20,619 nucleotides of DNA, from assembly GCA_035687895.1 (NCBI GenBank), contig DASRUE010000008.1, positions 1 through 20,619 of the forward strand, read 5' to 3'. The translations under genes were made by a program, and so were the position numbers. The notes below the pieces were generated by a model. It had not been told where the DNA came from. It worked only from the letters and a program-made list of their open reading frames with translations, and did not search any database. Shown here piece after piece: positions 1 to 6,604 of this stretch. The DNA comes from JAERML01 sp035687895. Lineage in GTDB: Bacteria > Bacteroidota > Ignavibacteria > UBA10030 > UBA6906. Every line of letters starts with the position of its first letter. Positions within the stretch are counted from its first letter, which is position 1.

Positions 1-1
1 T

Positions 2-82
2 TTCGTCATCGGAGTGCTGTTCCTCTTTCTGGTGGTCAAGGCCATCAATCACGGACCCGAACACCTATCGCCAAAACATTGA
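2..82 (+). CDS. cydA: Cytochrome bd oxidase subunit I, C-terminal fragment
   Basis: Only the last 26 codons are inside the window, ending at TGA 80-82. They encode a hydrophobic helix (FVIGVLFLFLVVKAI) followed by a short polar tail (NHGPEHLSPKH), which suits the final transmembrane helix and cytoplasmic tail of CydA. The fragment is too short to identify from its own residues. The call rests on its position 30 bases upstream of cydB, since cydA and cydB normally form one operon. CydA carries the haems and the quinol site of the bd oxidase in the cytoplasmic membrane. Confidence 0.7.
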   Translation, partial: FVIGVLFLFLVVKAINHGPEHLSPKH

Positions 83-112
83 ACAAGGGCTTCTCTCAGA
101 AAGGATATGACA

Positions 113-1159
113 ATGGAAATTCTCTGGTTCTGTATTATTGCGTTCATGATTGCGATGTACGTCATCCTCGACGGGTTCGACCTCGGAGTGGGCATACTTC
201 ACCTGTTCGTTGCCCGATCCGATGAAGAGAGGCGCACCGTGCTCGGAGCCATCGGTCCGGTGTGGGATGGCAACGAAGTCTGGCTCCTGGCGGCAGGTGG
301 TACCCTCTACTTTGCGTTCCCGCTCCTGTACGCCTCGAGCTTCAGTGGCTTCTATCTGCCACTGATGATCGTCCTCTGGCTGTTGATGCTGCGCGGACTT
401 GGCATTGAGCTTCGCCATCACGTTGACCACCCGATGTGGAAGGCGTTCTGGGATTCCACGTTCTCCATCGGGAGCTTGCTGCTGGCGATCTTCTTCGGCG
501 CAGCGCTTGGCAACGTAGTGCGCGGGGTTCCCCTCAACGCGGACGGTTACTTCTTTGAACCGCTCTGGACAACGTTCACCGTGGTTCCGGAGGCAGGCAT
601 CCTTGATTGGTTTACAGTCATCATGGGCCTCGTGGCACTGACAACATTAACAGTGCACGGGGGAAACTACCTTGCAATGAAGACCGAAGGAAAAATGCAG
701 GAGCGAGCGCGCACAGTCGCAGGCATCGCGTGGTGGGGTGTCCTTCTCACTGCTATCGCGTCGCTGGTCTCTGCATCTGCCATCCGGCCGGAAATCTGGA
801 CTAACTTCAGCGAGCATCCCTGGGGCTACTTCTTCCCGGTGCTCGGACTGGCTGGACTTCTCGGTATGGTGGTCTTTAACAAAAAGAAGGCGGACATGAA
901 GGCGTTTCTGTCATCCACCGCATTCATTGCCGGAATGCTGGCGAGTACGGCCTTCGGCCTCTTCCCCAATGTTCTCCCCGCATCCACCAACCCGGCATAC
1001 AATCTTACTGTCTATAATACGGCTGCACATTCCTATGGCCTCCGGGTCGGCATTATTTGGTGGACAATCGGTATTGTGATCGCGCTCGGGTACTTCACCT
1101 ATCTCTTCTTTTCGTTCAGGGGGAAGGTGAAGGTACGGGCGGACAGCGAGGGATACTAG
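113..1159 (+). CDS. cydB: Cytochrome bd ubiquinol/menaquinol oxidase subunit II
   Basis: This is an integral membrane subunit of the bd-type terminal oxidase, which oxidises quinol and reduces oxygen to water without pumping protons. The N-terminal family signature is clear: ILDGFDLGVGIL, then IGPVWDGNEVWLLAAGG. It is followed by a series of hydrophobic helices over about 350 residues, a normal length for CydB. Two in-frame ATGs exist, at 107 and 113. The ribosome binding site AGAAAGGA (98-105) is 1 base from the first and 7 bases from the second, so 113 (MEILWF...) is the better start. The gene follows the end of cydA by about 30 bases and is presumably co-transcribed with it. No CydX-like small ORF is evident in the 166 bases that follow. 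Confidence 0.95.
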   Translation: MEILWFCIIAFMIAMYVILDGFDLGVGILHLFVARSDEERRTVLGAIGPVWDGNEVWLLAAGGTLYFAFPLLYASSFSGFYLPLMIVLWLLMLRGLGIELRHHVDHPMWKAFWDSTFSIGSLLLAIFFGAALGNVVRGVPLNADGYFFEPLWTTFTVVPEAGILDWFTVIMGLVALTTLTVHGGNYLAMKTEGKMQERARTVAGIAWWGVLLTAIASLVSASAIRPEIWTNFSEHPWGYFFPVLGLAGLLGMVVFNKKKADMKAFLSSTAFIAGMLASTAFGLFPNVLPASTNPAYNLTVYNTAAHSYGLRVGIIWWTIGIVIALGYFTYLFFSFRGKVKVRADSEGY

Positions 1160-1257
1160 AACGGGCTGTGTGGTCTGATTTATTTTTGGGCTATCGCCTC
1201 CCTATTGCTGTCACGTTTGTTTGCAACATTTTCTTGCACGTTTACGTTAAACTGCTC

Positions 1258-1277
1258 GGGAAGGATGTTTCCTTCCC
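1258..1277 (+). terminator. Possible terminator hairpin after cydB
   Basis: A perfect 8-base inverted repeat, GGGAAGGA and TCCTTCCC, is separated by a TGTT loop. It lies between cydB and the TonB-dependent receptor. A pyrimidine-rich but not T-only stretch follows, so it is only a weak candidate for an intrinsic terminator. It could instead be a structure in the receptor's 5' leader, since it ends 48 bases before that gene's ATG. Confidence 0.35.
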
Positions 1278-1325
1278 CCCTCCGTTCCTTTCCCTAGATA
1301 ACTCATTTCGTCGGAGAGCCTTATT

Positions 1326-3842
1326 ATGAAGGCGCTATGCCTTTTTGTGTTCGTTTTGTTTCCAATAATGATCGTTGCTCAGGAATTCAAAGGAGATATT
1401 TCCGGCAACGTCGTTGACACCAAAACGTTGGAACCAATTCCCGCCGTGCACATAGTCGTGCAGGAAAAACCAGCCATCGGCACGGCAACTGATGCGAGCG
1501 GCGCATTTCGCATCCAAGGGCTGGATGTCGGAACGTATAGCCTGCGAGTTTCTGCGGTGGGATACTCTTCGGCGGTCGTGACAAACGTCGTCATTACAAC
1601 CGGACGCTCCACCCCCATTACCGTAAAGCTCGACGAGACGGCCATCGAGATGGGCGAGGTCACTGCGCAGGCGGACTATTTCGCCCGTGGGCAACAGATG
1701 AGTCCTGTGAGCGCAAATGTCATCAATCGCTCCGAGGTGCTTCGCTCTCCGGGTGGAGTGCAGGACGTGCAGCGAGTGGTCCAGAATCTTCCCGGCGTTG
1801 CAAGCTCGACCGACAATATCAACGAGCTCATTGTCCGGGGCGGGGCATCGTTCGAGAACCTTACCATAATGGACAACATGGAAGTCCCTTCGATCAACCA
1901 TTACTCCAACCAGTTCAATTCAGCCGGACCCATCAACATGGTGAACGCAGATATGATCGAGGATGTGCAGTTCTCTGCCGGTGGCTTCCCCGCACAGTAC
2001 GGCGACAAGTCCTCATCGGTGATGAACCTGACCGTGCGCGAAGGAAACCGGAACATCGGCTTTTCCTCCAAGTCCGGCTTCAATATGGCGGGCGTAGGCA
2101 CTCTCGTTGAAGGTGGTTTTGACGATGGAAGGGGCTCATACATTTTCTCCGCGCGCAACAGTCTGCTGCAACTTATCGATAAGCTTGTTGGCCTGTCCTC
2201 GATCTCTCTCACCGCTGTTCCGAAGTACTGGGACACGCAGTCAAAGATCGTGTACGACCTCTCCAGCTCACACAAGCTGATGGTCAACTTTCTCTATGGG
2301 GATAGCAGGATCAACATTAAAGGCGATCCAAAAGAAGAGGACTCGCAACGGAAGGGCATTATTGATTCCTCAAGTGTGGAGAATGTTTACCCTGTCACCA
2401 AGCAATATGCGGCAGGACTTACCCTCAGGAGTTTGTTGGGAAAAGAGGGATACACGCTTGTGACGCTATACTCTTCCGGGACAAGTACAGATGTGGAAGT
2501 GAACGAAGACTTCGCCCGGCGCGTGCGCGGACCCAATGGCGAGGTACTCGAACACAGCATCCTCAACTCCAGAAAGGTGTTTTCCAACAAGGGGAACGAA
2601 TCCTTCGTCGGAGCGAAAGTGGATCTCTTCTACCAGCCGCATCCTCGGCACGAACTCTCGGCGGGCCTACAGGTGCGGTCTACACGAAAATGGAAGAACG
2701 ACATATTCGCTGAAGCTGACACATCCAGGTTCGACTTGAACCGGGATGGGATCTTCGAGACAGGCGCGATCGTTGTTCCACAATATGTCTATCACCAGGA
2801 GCTGGGGTTCGCCGATGCGAACATGTACTATATATATGCAAGCGACAAGTTCAAAATCACACCGCAGTTTGCTTTGACATTGGGGGGGCGATACGACCAT
2901 TTTACGTATTCCGGCAGAGGCGTGTTCTCGCCACGAGCAAGCCTTTCGTATCAGCTTGTTCCGCAACAGACCACGCTCACGTTTGCAACGGGTCTGTATT
3001 ACCAGACGCAGCCGTTCCCGTACTACGGCGACCGAAGGGACATCGGCTACAACAAAACTCTCAACGATATGAGAGCCACACATTTCGTGTTGGGGTTTGA
3101 ACACATCTTTGGGCCGGGACTGAAGATGAGCGTTGAGACCTATTACAAGAAGTATGACCGGGTCGCTGTATCCGAGGACTTCGTCTATTCTGCCATCGAC
3201 ACGTTTTGGTCGGATCGGATGCTGACGATTGGCGAGCGAAGTTCGTACGGCGTTGAGTTCTTCCTCGAGCAGAAACAAGTGAGCGATCTCTTCGGCACTG
3301 TGAGCATCTCTCTCTCACGCAGTCTGGAGAAAGATCCGAGGATTCCAAAGATAGTAAACACATACCCATCTGACTACGACTATCCCGTCATCGTCACACT
3401 CATTGGGGGCAAGGTCGTGAAGGGCGTCCGTGAATGGCTGAACGAAGCCCCGTTCTTCCTCAAGTATCCTTCCTACCTGCTGCCGCTTTCCAACGAGATG
3501 GAGATCAGCTTCAAATACCGTTTCCAGACAGGACGGCCGTACACTCCAAAGGAGTACGTTTCGTGGAAGCAGAACAGAGAGGGCGGACTGAAGTGGTCAC
3601 ACGGGGCGTGGATCGATTCCGATGACTACAACAGTGCGCGGTATCCGAACTACAGTCGTCTTGACTTGCAGTGGATCAGCCGATTTTACTTCAACAATTG
3701 GAACATCAACACGTACGTGGCAATCCAAAACGTGTTAAACACGCAGAATGTTTTCTACGAGAACTACAGAAGTGACGGGACGAAGGAGACCATCTATCAG
3801 TTCGCATTCTTCCCGGTGGTGGGTGTGGAGATAGAATACTGA
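1326..3842 (+). CDS. TonB-dependent outer-membrane receptor with carboxypeptidase-regulatory-like domain
   Basis: This is an 838-residue outer-membrane transporter. Residues 1-19 form a signal peptide (hydrophobic core, then IVAQ). Residues about 24-105 match a CarboxypepD_reg-like beta-sandwich (GNVVDTKTLEPIPAVHIVV ... GAFRIQGLDVGTYSLRVSAVGY), the N-terminal extension common in Bacteroidota-type receptors. Residues about 125-240 are the TonB plug (LPGVASSTDNINELIVRGG, then FSAGGFPAQYGDKSSSVMNL). The rest is an aromatic-rich beta barrel ending in FFPVVGVEIEY, with a terminal aromatic residue typical of barrel proteins. Start ATG 1326 has GGAG about 10 bases upstream. There is no SusD-like lipoprotein beside it, so this is not a classical glycan-uptake pair. 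The ligand cannot be told from sequence; such stand-alone receptors import siderophores, metals, peptides or other small substrates. Confidence 0.9.
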   Translation: MKALCLFVFVLFPIMIVAQEFKGDISGNVVDTKTLEPIPAVHIVVQEKPAIGTATDASGAFRIQGLDVGTYSLRVSAVGYSSAVVTNVVITTGRSTPITVKLDETAIEMGEVTAQADYFARGQQMSPVSANVINRSEVLRSPGGVQDVQRVVQNLPGVASSTDNINELIVRGGASFENLTIMDNMEVPSINHYSNQFNSAGPINMVNADMIEDVQFSAGGFPAQYGDKSSSVMNLTVREGNRNIGFSSKSGFNMAGVGTLVEGGFDDGRGSYIFSARNSLLQLIDKLVGLSSISLTAVPKYWDTQSKIVYDLSSSHKLMVNFLYGDSRINIKGDPKEEDSQRKGIIDSSSVENVYPVTKQYAAGLTLRSLLGKEGYTLVTLYSSGTSTDVEVNEDFARRVRGPNGEVLEHSILNSRKVFSNKGNESFVGAKVDLFYQPHPRHELSAGLQVRSTRKWKNDIFAEADTSRFDLNRDGIFETGAIVVPQYVYHQELGFADANMYYIYASDKFKITPQFALTLGGRYDHFTYSGRGVFSPRASLSYQLVPQQTTLTFATGLYYQTQPFPYYGDRRDIGYNKTLNDMRATHFVLGFEHIFGPGLKMSVETYYKKYDRVAVSEDFVYSAIDTFWSDRMLTIGERSSYGVEFFLEQKQVSDLFGTVSISLSRSLEKDPRIPKIVNTYPSDYDYPVIVTLIGGKVVKGVREWLNEAPFFLKYPSYLLPLSNEMEISFKYRFQTGRPYTPKEYVSWKQNREGGLKWSHGAWIDSDDYNSARYPNYSRLDLQWISRFYFNNWNINTYVAIQNVLNTQNVFYENYRSDGTKETIYQFAFFPVVGVEIEY

Positions 3843-3843
3843 A

Positions 3844-3855
3844 CCCCCCGGGGGG
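3844..3855. repeat. Perfect 12-base C6G6 palindrome
   Basis: Six C are followed by six G immediately after the receptor's stop codon (TGA 3840-3842). The palindrome has no loop and no T-run after it, so its role as a terminator is doubtful. It is also a plausible site of assembly or sequencing error. Confidence 0.5.
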
Positions 3856-3884
3856 AACCATCGAGTAGACCCCGAAAACACGCA

Positions 3885-3902
3885 GCATTGACACTGCAAT
3901 GC
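3885..3902 (+). terminator. Weak hairpin between the receptor gene and the OsmC gene
   Basis: Arms GCATTG and CAATGC pair perfectly around a 6-base loop (ACACTG). A moderately T-rich stretch follows (CTTTGACCCCTTCTTGATT). It is the best terminator candidate in the 139-base gap after the TonB-dependent receptor, but the stem is only 6 base pairs. Confidence 0.25.
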
Positions 3903-3981
3903 CTTTGACCCCTTCTTGATTCTTCCTGCATCTAACTGGATGACATGACATTCTACTCAAAACAATAAACAGAGATCAAGA

Positions 3982-4443
3982 GTGACTAAACATGCGGTTC
4001 TGAAGCAGTTAGATGGAATTGTCTTCGCGGCAAAGGGAGACTCAAACCATTGGGTTATGATGGACGGACCCGAATCCGTTGGCGGGACCAACGCCGGCTC
4101 TCGCCCGAAAGAGCTCGTCCTGTACGCATTGGCTGGATGCACAGCAAGCGACGTGGTGAACATTCTCAAGAAGAAACGCGTCTCCTTGCAGGGGTTCGAG
4201 ATGCGCCTGACGGGCCACGAGCGGGAAGAGCATCCGAAGATCTTTACCGATATTCATGTCGAGTACGTCTTTGTTGGCGAGGGAATCAAACCGGTGGATG
4301 TGGAGCGGGCCATCGAGTTGTCGACTACAAAGTATTGTTCCGTCTCCGCCATGCTGCAGCCGACCGTAAAAATCACGCATTCGTATCGCATCGAGTCTGC
4401 ACCGTTGGAGGCACTTACGGAAACAAATCTCTCTCACAACTAA
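3982..4443 (+). CDS. OsmC/Ohr family protein
   Basis: This is a 153-residue cytoplasmic protein of the OsmC/Ohr fold, a family of thiol-dependent (hydro)peroxide reductases. The two conserved redox cysteines are visible: C53 in LAGCTASD and C119 in TKYCSVSAML. The GTNAGSRPKELVLYALAGC block matches the OsmC-like (YhfA type) branch better than true Ohr. The chosen start is GTG 3982 (MTKHAVLKQ); the ATG at 3992 is in another frame. No strong ribosome binding site is seen. The gene ends 14 bases before the FmdB start and probably heads the redox/sulfur cassette. Its exact substrate (organic hydroperoxide or another sulfur species) is not shown by the sequence. Confidence 0.88.
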   Translation: MTKHAVLKQLDGIVFAAKGDSNHWVMMDGPESVGGTNAGSRPKELVLYALAGCTASDVVNILKKKRVSLQGFEMRLTGHEREEHPKIFTDIHVEYVFVGEGIKPVDVERAIELSTTKYCSVSAMLQPTVKITHSYRIESAPLEALTETNLSHN

Positions 4444-4457
4444 CGGAGCAATGTTCC

Positions 4458-4694
4458 ATGCCGATCTTTGACTATCAGTGTGCCGATTGCGGCAAGACAT
4501 ACGACGTCTTTCACAAGGTCCGTGAAGTGATCGAGGACGTTGTCTGTCCAGAATGCGGATCGACGAAATACACACGGTTGATCTCTGCGCCCAATGTCTC
4601 TGTGGGCGGTGTATCCCTTTCGCGGTCGAGCCGACAATCGTCGGAAGATTTTAGCGGCGGGTGTTGTGGCGGAGGAGCTTGTGGCATCAATTGA
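4458..4694 (+). CDS. FmdB-type zinc-ribbon small protein
   Basis: This is a 78-residue protein with the FmdB/CxxC_CxxC_SSSS signature: MPIFDYQCADCG at the N-terminus (C8, C11), then CPECG (C30, C33). The four cysteines would bind one zinc. The usual low-complexity tail follows, serine-rich and then cysteine/glycine-rich (SGGCCGGGACGIN, with C69, C70 and C75). ATG 4458 is preceded by GGAG (4445-4448) at a good spacing, so the longer open frame upstream is not used. Members of this family are often called putative regulatory proteins, but their function is not well established. The end overlaps the next gene, which suggests translational coupling. Confidence 0.88.
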   Translation: MPIFDYQCADCGKTYDVFHKVREVIEDVVCPECGSTKYTRLISAPNVSVGGVSLSRSSRQSSEDFSGGCCGGGACGIN

Positions 4695-5106
4695 CCGGCT
4701 GGCATCGAAGACACCGATTGCCCTAATTGCTGTGGCGGCAGTTCTTCTTCTTGGCTGGTTCCTTTTCGGCGCAGGCAGCATCGCCGCACTCACGCCCGAA
4801 GAGGCACAACAGATGGCAGCCGCTGATTCCTCCGTGGTGCTGCTCGACGTCCGGATACCGCAGGAATTCAGCAGCGACACCGGACATCTTGAAGGAGCAA
4901 TTCTGATTCCGGTCCAGGAATTGGAAGAGCGCGTGAACGAGCTTGCGCCGTACAAGGACAAAACCATCATCGCCTATTGTCGGACGGGCAACAGAAGTGG
5001 GAAGGCGGCAGCACTGCTCCAGACGCAGGGGTTCAAGGTCTTTAATATGTCCGGTGGTATCGTTCAGTGGAATGAAGAACACCGTCCTGTGGTGCGGGAC
5101 CGATGA
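4681..5106 (+). CDS. Membrane-anchored rhodanese-like sulfurtransferase (first copy)
   Basis: This is a single-domain rhodanese of about 141 residues behind one N-terminal transmembrane helix (residues about 10-32, PIALIAVAAVLLLGWFLFG). The sulfurtransferase domain begins at LTPEEAQQM and contains LLDVRIPQEF, GHLEGAILIP and the active-site loop YCRTGNRSG, with catalytic cysteine near residue 100. It ends with MSGGIVQWN. Such proteins carry a persulfide on the cysteine and pass sulfane sulfur to thiols. The start is uncertain: GTG 4681 has GGAGGAG at 4671-4677 with short spacing, and GTG 4666 is an alternative. Either start overlaps the FmdB gene. The stop overlaps the next gene's start by 4 bases (ATGA). 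Confidence 0.88.
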   Translation: MASIDRLASKTPIALIAVAAVLLLGWFLFGAGSIAALTPEEAQQMAAADSSVVLLDVRIPQEFSSDTGHLEGAILIPVQELEERVNELAPYKDKTIIAYCRTGNRSGKAAALLQTQGFKVFNMSGGIVQWNEEHRPVVRDR

Positions 5107-5482
5107 CTGGAACGCAGATAGTGCTGTATGGACTGCTGGCGCTCGCGCTGGTTCTCTACATCCGCCGGCGGTTGGTAACAAGGTCCGTTCCACAGTATAC
5201 TCCCGCTGAAGTGGCGGAGAAGATGAAGGCGGGGGCACAGGTGGTGATGTTGGATGTGCGCACAGAAATGGAGCGAAACGGCGGGTCCATCAAAGGATCG
5301 AAACATATCCACTCCATATGCTTTCGCGCAGAATGGATGAATTGAAGCGGTTGAAGGAGAATGAAGTGATCTGCTATTGCCGAAGCGGAAACCGGAGTGT
5401 GTCTGCGGCAGTTGTACTCAGGAAGCATGGCTTCCGGGCAGCAAGCATGAAAGGCGGGATCGTGGAATGGAATCATTCATAG
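5103..5482 (+). pseudogene. Second membrane-anchored rhodanese, interrupted by a one-base frameshift
   Basis: The first frame (5103-5345) gives an N-terminal transmembrane helix (IVLYGLLALALVLYI) and the first half of a rhodanese (YTPAEVAEKMKAGAQ, VVMLDVRTEMERNGGSIKGSKHI). It then stops early. The second half continues in another frame to TAG 5480-5482: LHMLSRRMDELKRLKENEV, then the active-site loop CYCRSGNRS and GGIVEWNHS. Adding one C to the CC near 5310-5313 would join them as KHIPLHMLSRRMDEL, exactly what a rhodanese should read there. The total of 380 bases is one short of 127 codons. This may be a real lesion or a sequence error in a C run. The gene is a tandem paralogue of the preceding rhodanese and starts in its stop codon. 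Confidence 0.8.
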
Positions 5483-5646
5483 GTCTGTGGTCGGCGCGAA
5501 TACTTCCCGTCCTCCTGGGCGCCGCGGGCGGATACGCCTACTACAAGTTCATCGGGTGCAAGACGGGTGCGTGCCCCATCACCAGCAACCCCTGGATCAG
5601 CACTCTGTATGGCGCACTGATCGGTTCGATGATGATCGCCCGTTGA
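5467..5646 (+). CDS. DUF6132-like small membrane protein
   Basis: This is a 59-residue protein with two hydrophobic segments (about 11-28 and 44-58) flanking a conserved-looking loop, FIGCKTGACPITSNPWIS, which has C31 and C36. The pattern GYAYYKFIGC...CPITSNP...LYGALIG matches my recollection of the DUF6132 family; its function is unknown. The start ATG 5467 lies inside the end of the rhodanese reading frame and overlaps it by 16 bases, so the two are probably coupled. The two cysteines beside sulfurtransferases make a role in sulfur or thiol handling at the membrane plausible, but this is inference. Confidence 0.78.
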   Translation: MESFIGLWSARILPVLLGAAGGYAYYKFIGCKTGACPITSNPWISTLYGALIGSMMIAR

Positions 5647-5679
5647 TGCTTAACAGTTGACAAGAAGAAGGAGGAGAAG

Positions 5680-6063
5680 ATGCGTTACGGATTTTCAAAG
5701 ACGGTGGCACTGACGTATGAGCAAGCAGTTGAGAAGGTGACGGCAGAGCTTAAGAAGGAAGAGTTCGGCGTCCTCACGACCATCGACGTGAAAGACACGT
5801 TGAAGAAGAAGCTGGACGTGGACGTGGAAAAGTACATCATCCTCGGCGCCTGCAACCCGCAGTTCGCTTACCGTGCATTGCAAGCAGAAGAACAAATCGG
5901 ACTGCTGCTCCCATGCAATGTAGTCGTCTACGAGAAGCACGGCAAGACCATCGTGGGTGTGTTTGACCCCATGATAATGACGAGCGTAATCGAAAACGAG
6001 AAAATTCAGCCGATCGCACAGGAGGTGCGCCAGAAACTCGAGCGTGTCCTGGCCGCGGTCTGA
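5680..6063 (+). CDS. DUF302 domain protein
   Basis: This is a 127-residue soluble protein covering one DUF302 domain: an N-terminal YGFSKTVALTYEQAVEKVTA, central VEKYIILGACNPQFAYRAL, then IGLLLPCNVVVYE and a final VFDPMIM block. Conserved-looking cysteines are C58 and C79. ATG 5680 has a strong ribosome binding site, AAGGAGGAG (5668-5676). The biochemical role of DUF302 is not settled. In other genomes it occurs alone or fused to other domains and is often near thioredoxin or sulfur genes. Here it lies 33 bases after the DUF6132-like gene and 31 before thioredoxin, within the same run. Confidence 0.88.
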   Translation: MRYGFSKTVALTYEQAVEKVTAELKKEEFGVLTTIDVKDTLKKKLDVDVEKYIILGACNPQFAYRALQAEEQIGLLLPCNVVVYEKHGKTIVGVFDPMIMTSVIENEKIQPIAQEVRQKLERVLAAV

Positions 6064-6094
6064 CCGAATGGATAATCAAACAAAAGGAGAACAC

Positions 6095-6457
6095 ATGGCT
6101 GAGCATTTGACAAAACAGGCTTTCCTGGAGAAGGTCTTCAACTACGAAAAGAACAAGGAGTGGAAGTTCGAGGGAGATCTTCCCTGCGTCATCGACTTCT
6201 GGGCTCCCTGGTGCGGCCCCTGCCGCGCCGTGGGACCGGTGATCGATGAGCTGTCGAAGGAGTACGCCGGGAAAGTAAACTTCTACAAGATCAACACCGA
6301 CGAGGAACAGGAACTTGCCGGTGCTTTCGGCATCCGCAGCATCCCCTCACTTCTCTTCGTCCCGGCAACCGGGCAGCCCAAGATGGCGGTTGGTGCGTTG
6401 CCCAAGGAGTCGATGAAGGAAGCGGTGGAAAAGGAACTCCTCGCTAAAATCAACTAG
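6095..6457 (+). CDS. trxA: Thioredoxin
   Basis: This is a 120-residue thioredoxin fold with the catalytic motif WCGPC at residues 39-43 in DFWAPWCGPCRAVGPVIDEL. The cis-proline is P84 (RSIPSLLFV), and the FGIRSIPSL and ATGQPKMAVGA blocks match the family. There is no signal peptide, so it is cytoplasmic. ATG 6095 is preceded by AAAAGGAGA (6083-6090), which decides it over an in-frame ATG at 6044. It is the last gene of the redox/sulfur cassette. Thioredoxin could reduce the persulfide or disulfide forms of the neighbouring rhodanese, OsmC or DUF302 proteins. That role is inferred from position only, and this may be a dedicated copy rather than the main cellular thioredoxin. Confidence 0.95.
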   Translation: MAEHLTKQAFLEKVFNYEKNKEWKFEGDLPCVIDFWAPWCGPCRAVGPVIDELSKEYAGKVNFYKINTDEEQELAGAFGIRSIPSLLFVPATGQPKMAVGALPKESMKEAVEKELLAKIN

Positions 6458-6547
6458 CCCGAACATGCGCATGGGACGCAGGGGCGCACACCTTTGCGTT
6501 CCTGCCTTGCGTTCACCGTGAGCGCACCAATCATGTGAAAAACACTT

Positions 6548-6576
6548 GTCCCGCATACATGATCTGCATGCGGGAC
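6548..6576. terminator. Hairpin between convergent trxA and SPFH genes
   Basis: Perfect 9-base arms GTCCCGCAT (6548-6556) and ATGCGGGAC (6568-6576) enclose an 11-base loop. It sits in the 147-base gap between convergent genes, where a shared terminator is expected. Read on the minus strand, it is followed a few bases later by a GTTTTT run, so it fits best as the terminator of the SPFH gene. There is no T-run on the plus side. Confidence 0.5.
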
Positions 6577-6604
6577 GATGTGGTACTCAAGTGGATCCAA
6601 GGGA

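Noticed and set aside
1181..1188. TATTTTTG upstream of the TonB-dependent receptor as a Bacteroidota -7 box
   Set aside because: It fits TAnnTTTG, but there is no TTG at the right distance upstream, and such a motif arises easily in T-rich sequence.
4050..4457. Long upstream extension of the FmdB frame through the OsmC gene
   Set aside because: It overlaps the well-supported OsmC gene, and ATG 4458 has a proper ribosome binding site and starts the conserved MPIFDYQC motif.
5377..5466. ATG 5377 as start of the DUF6132-like protein
   Set aside because: The first 30 residues would be read out of frame through the rhodanese active site and are highly charged; ATG 5467 begins the membrane protein proper.
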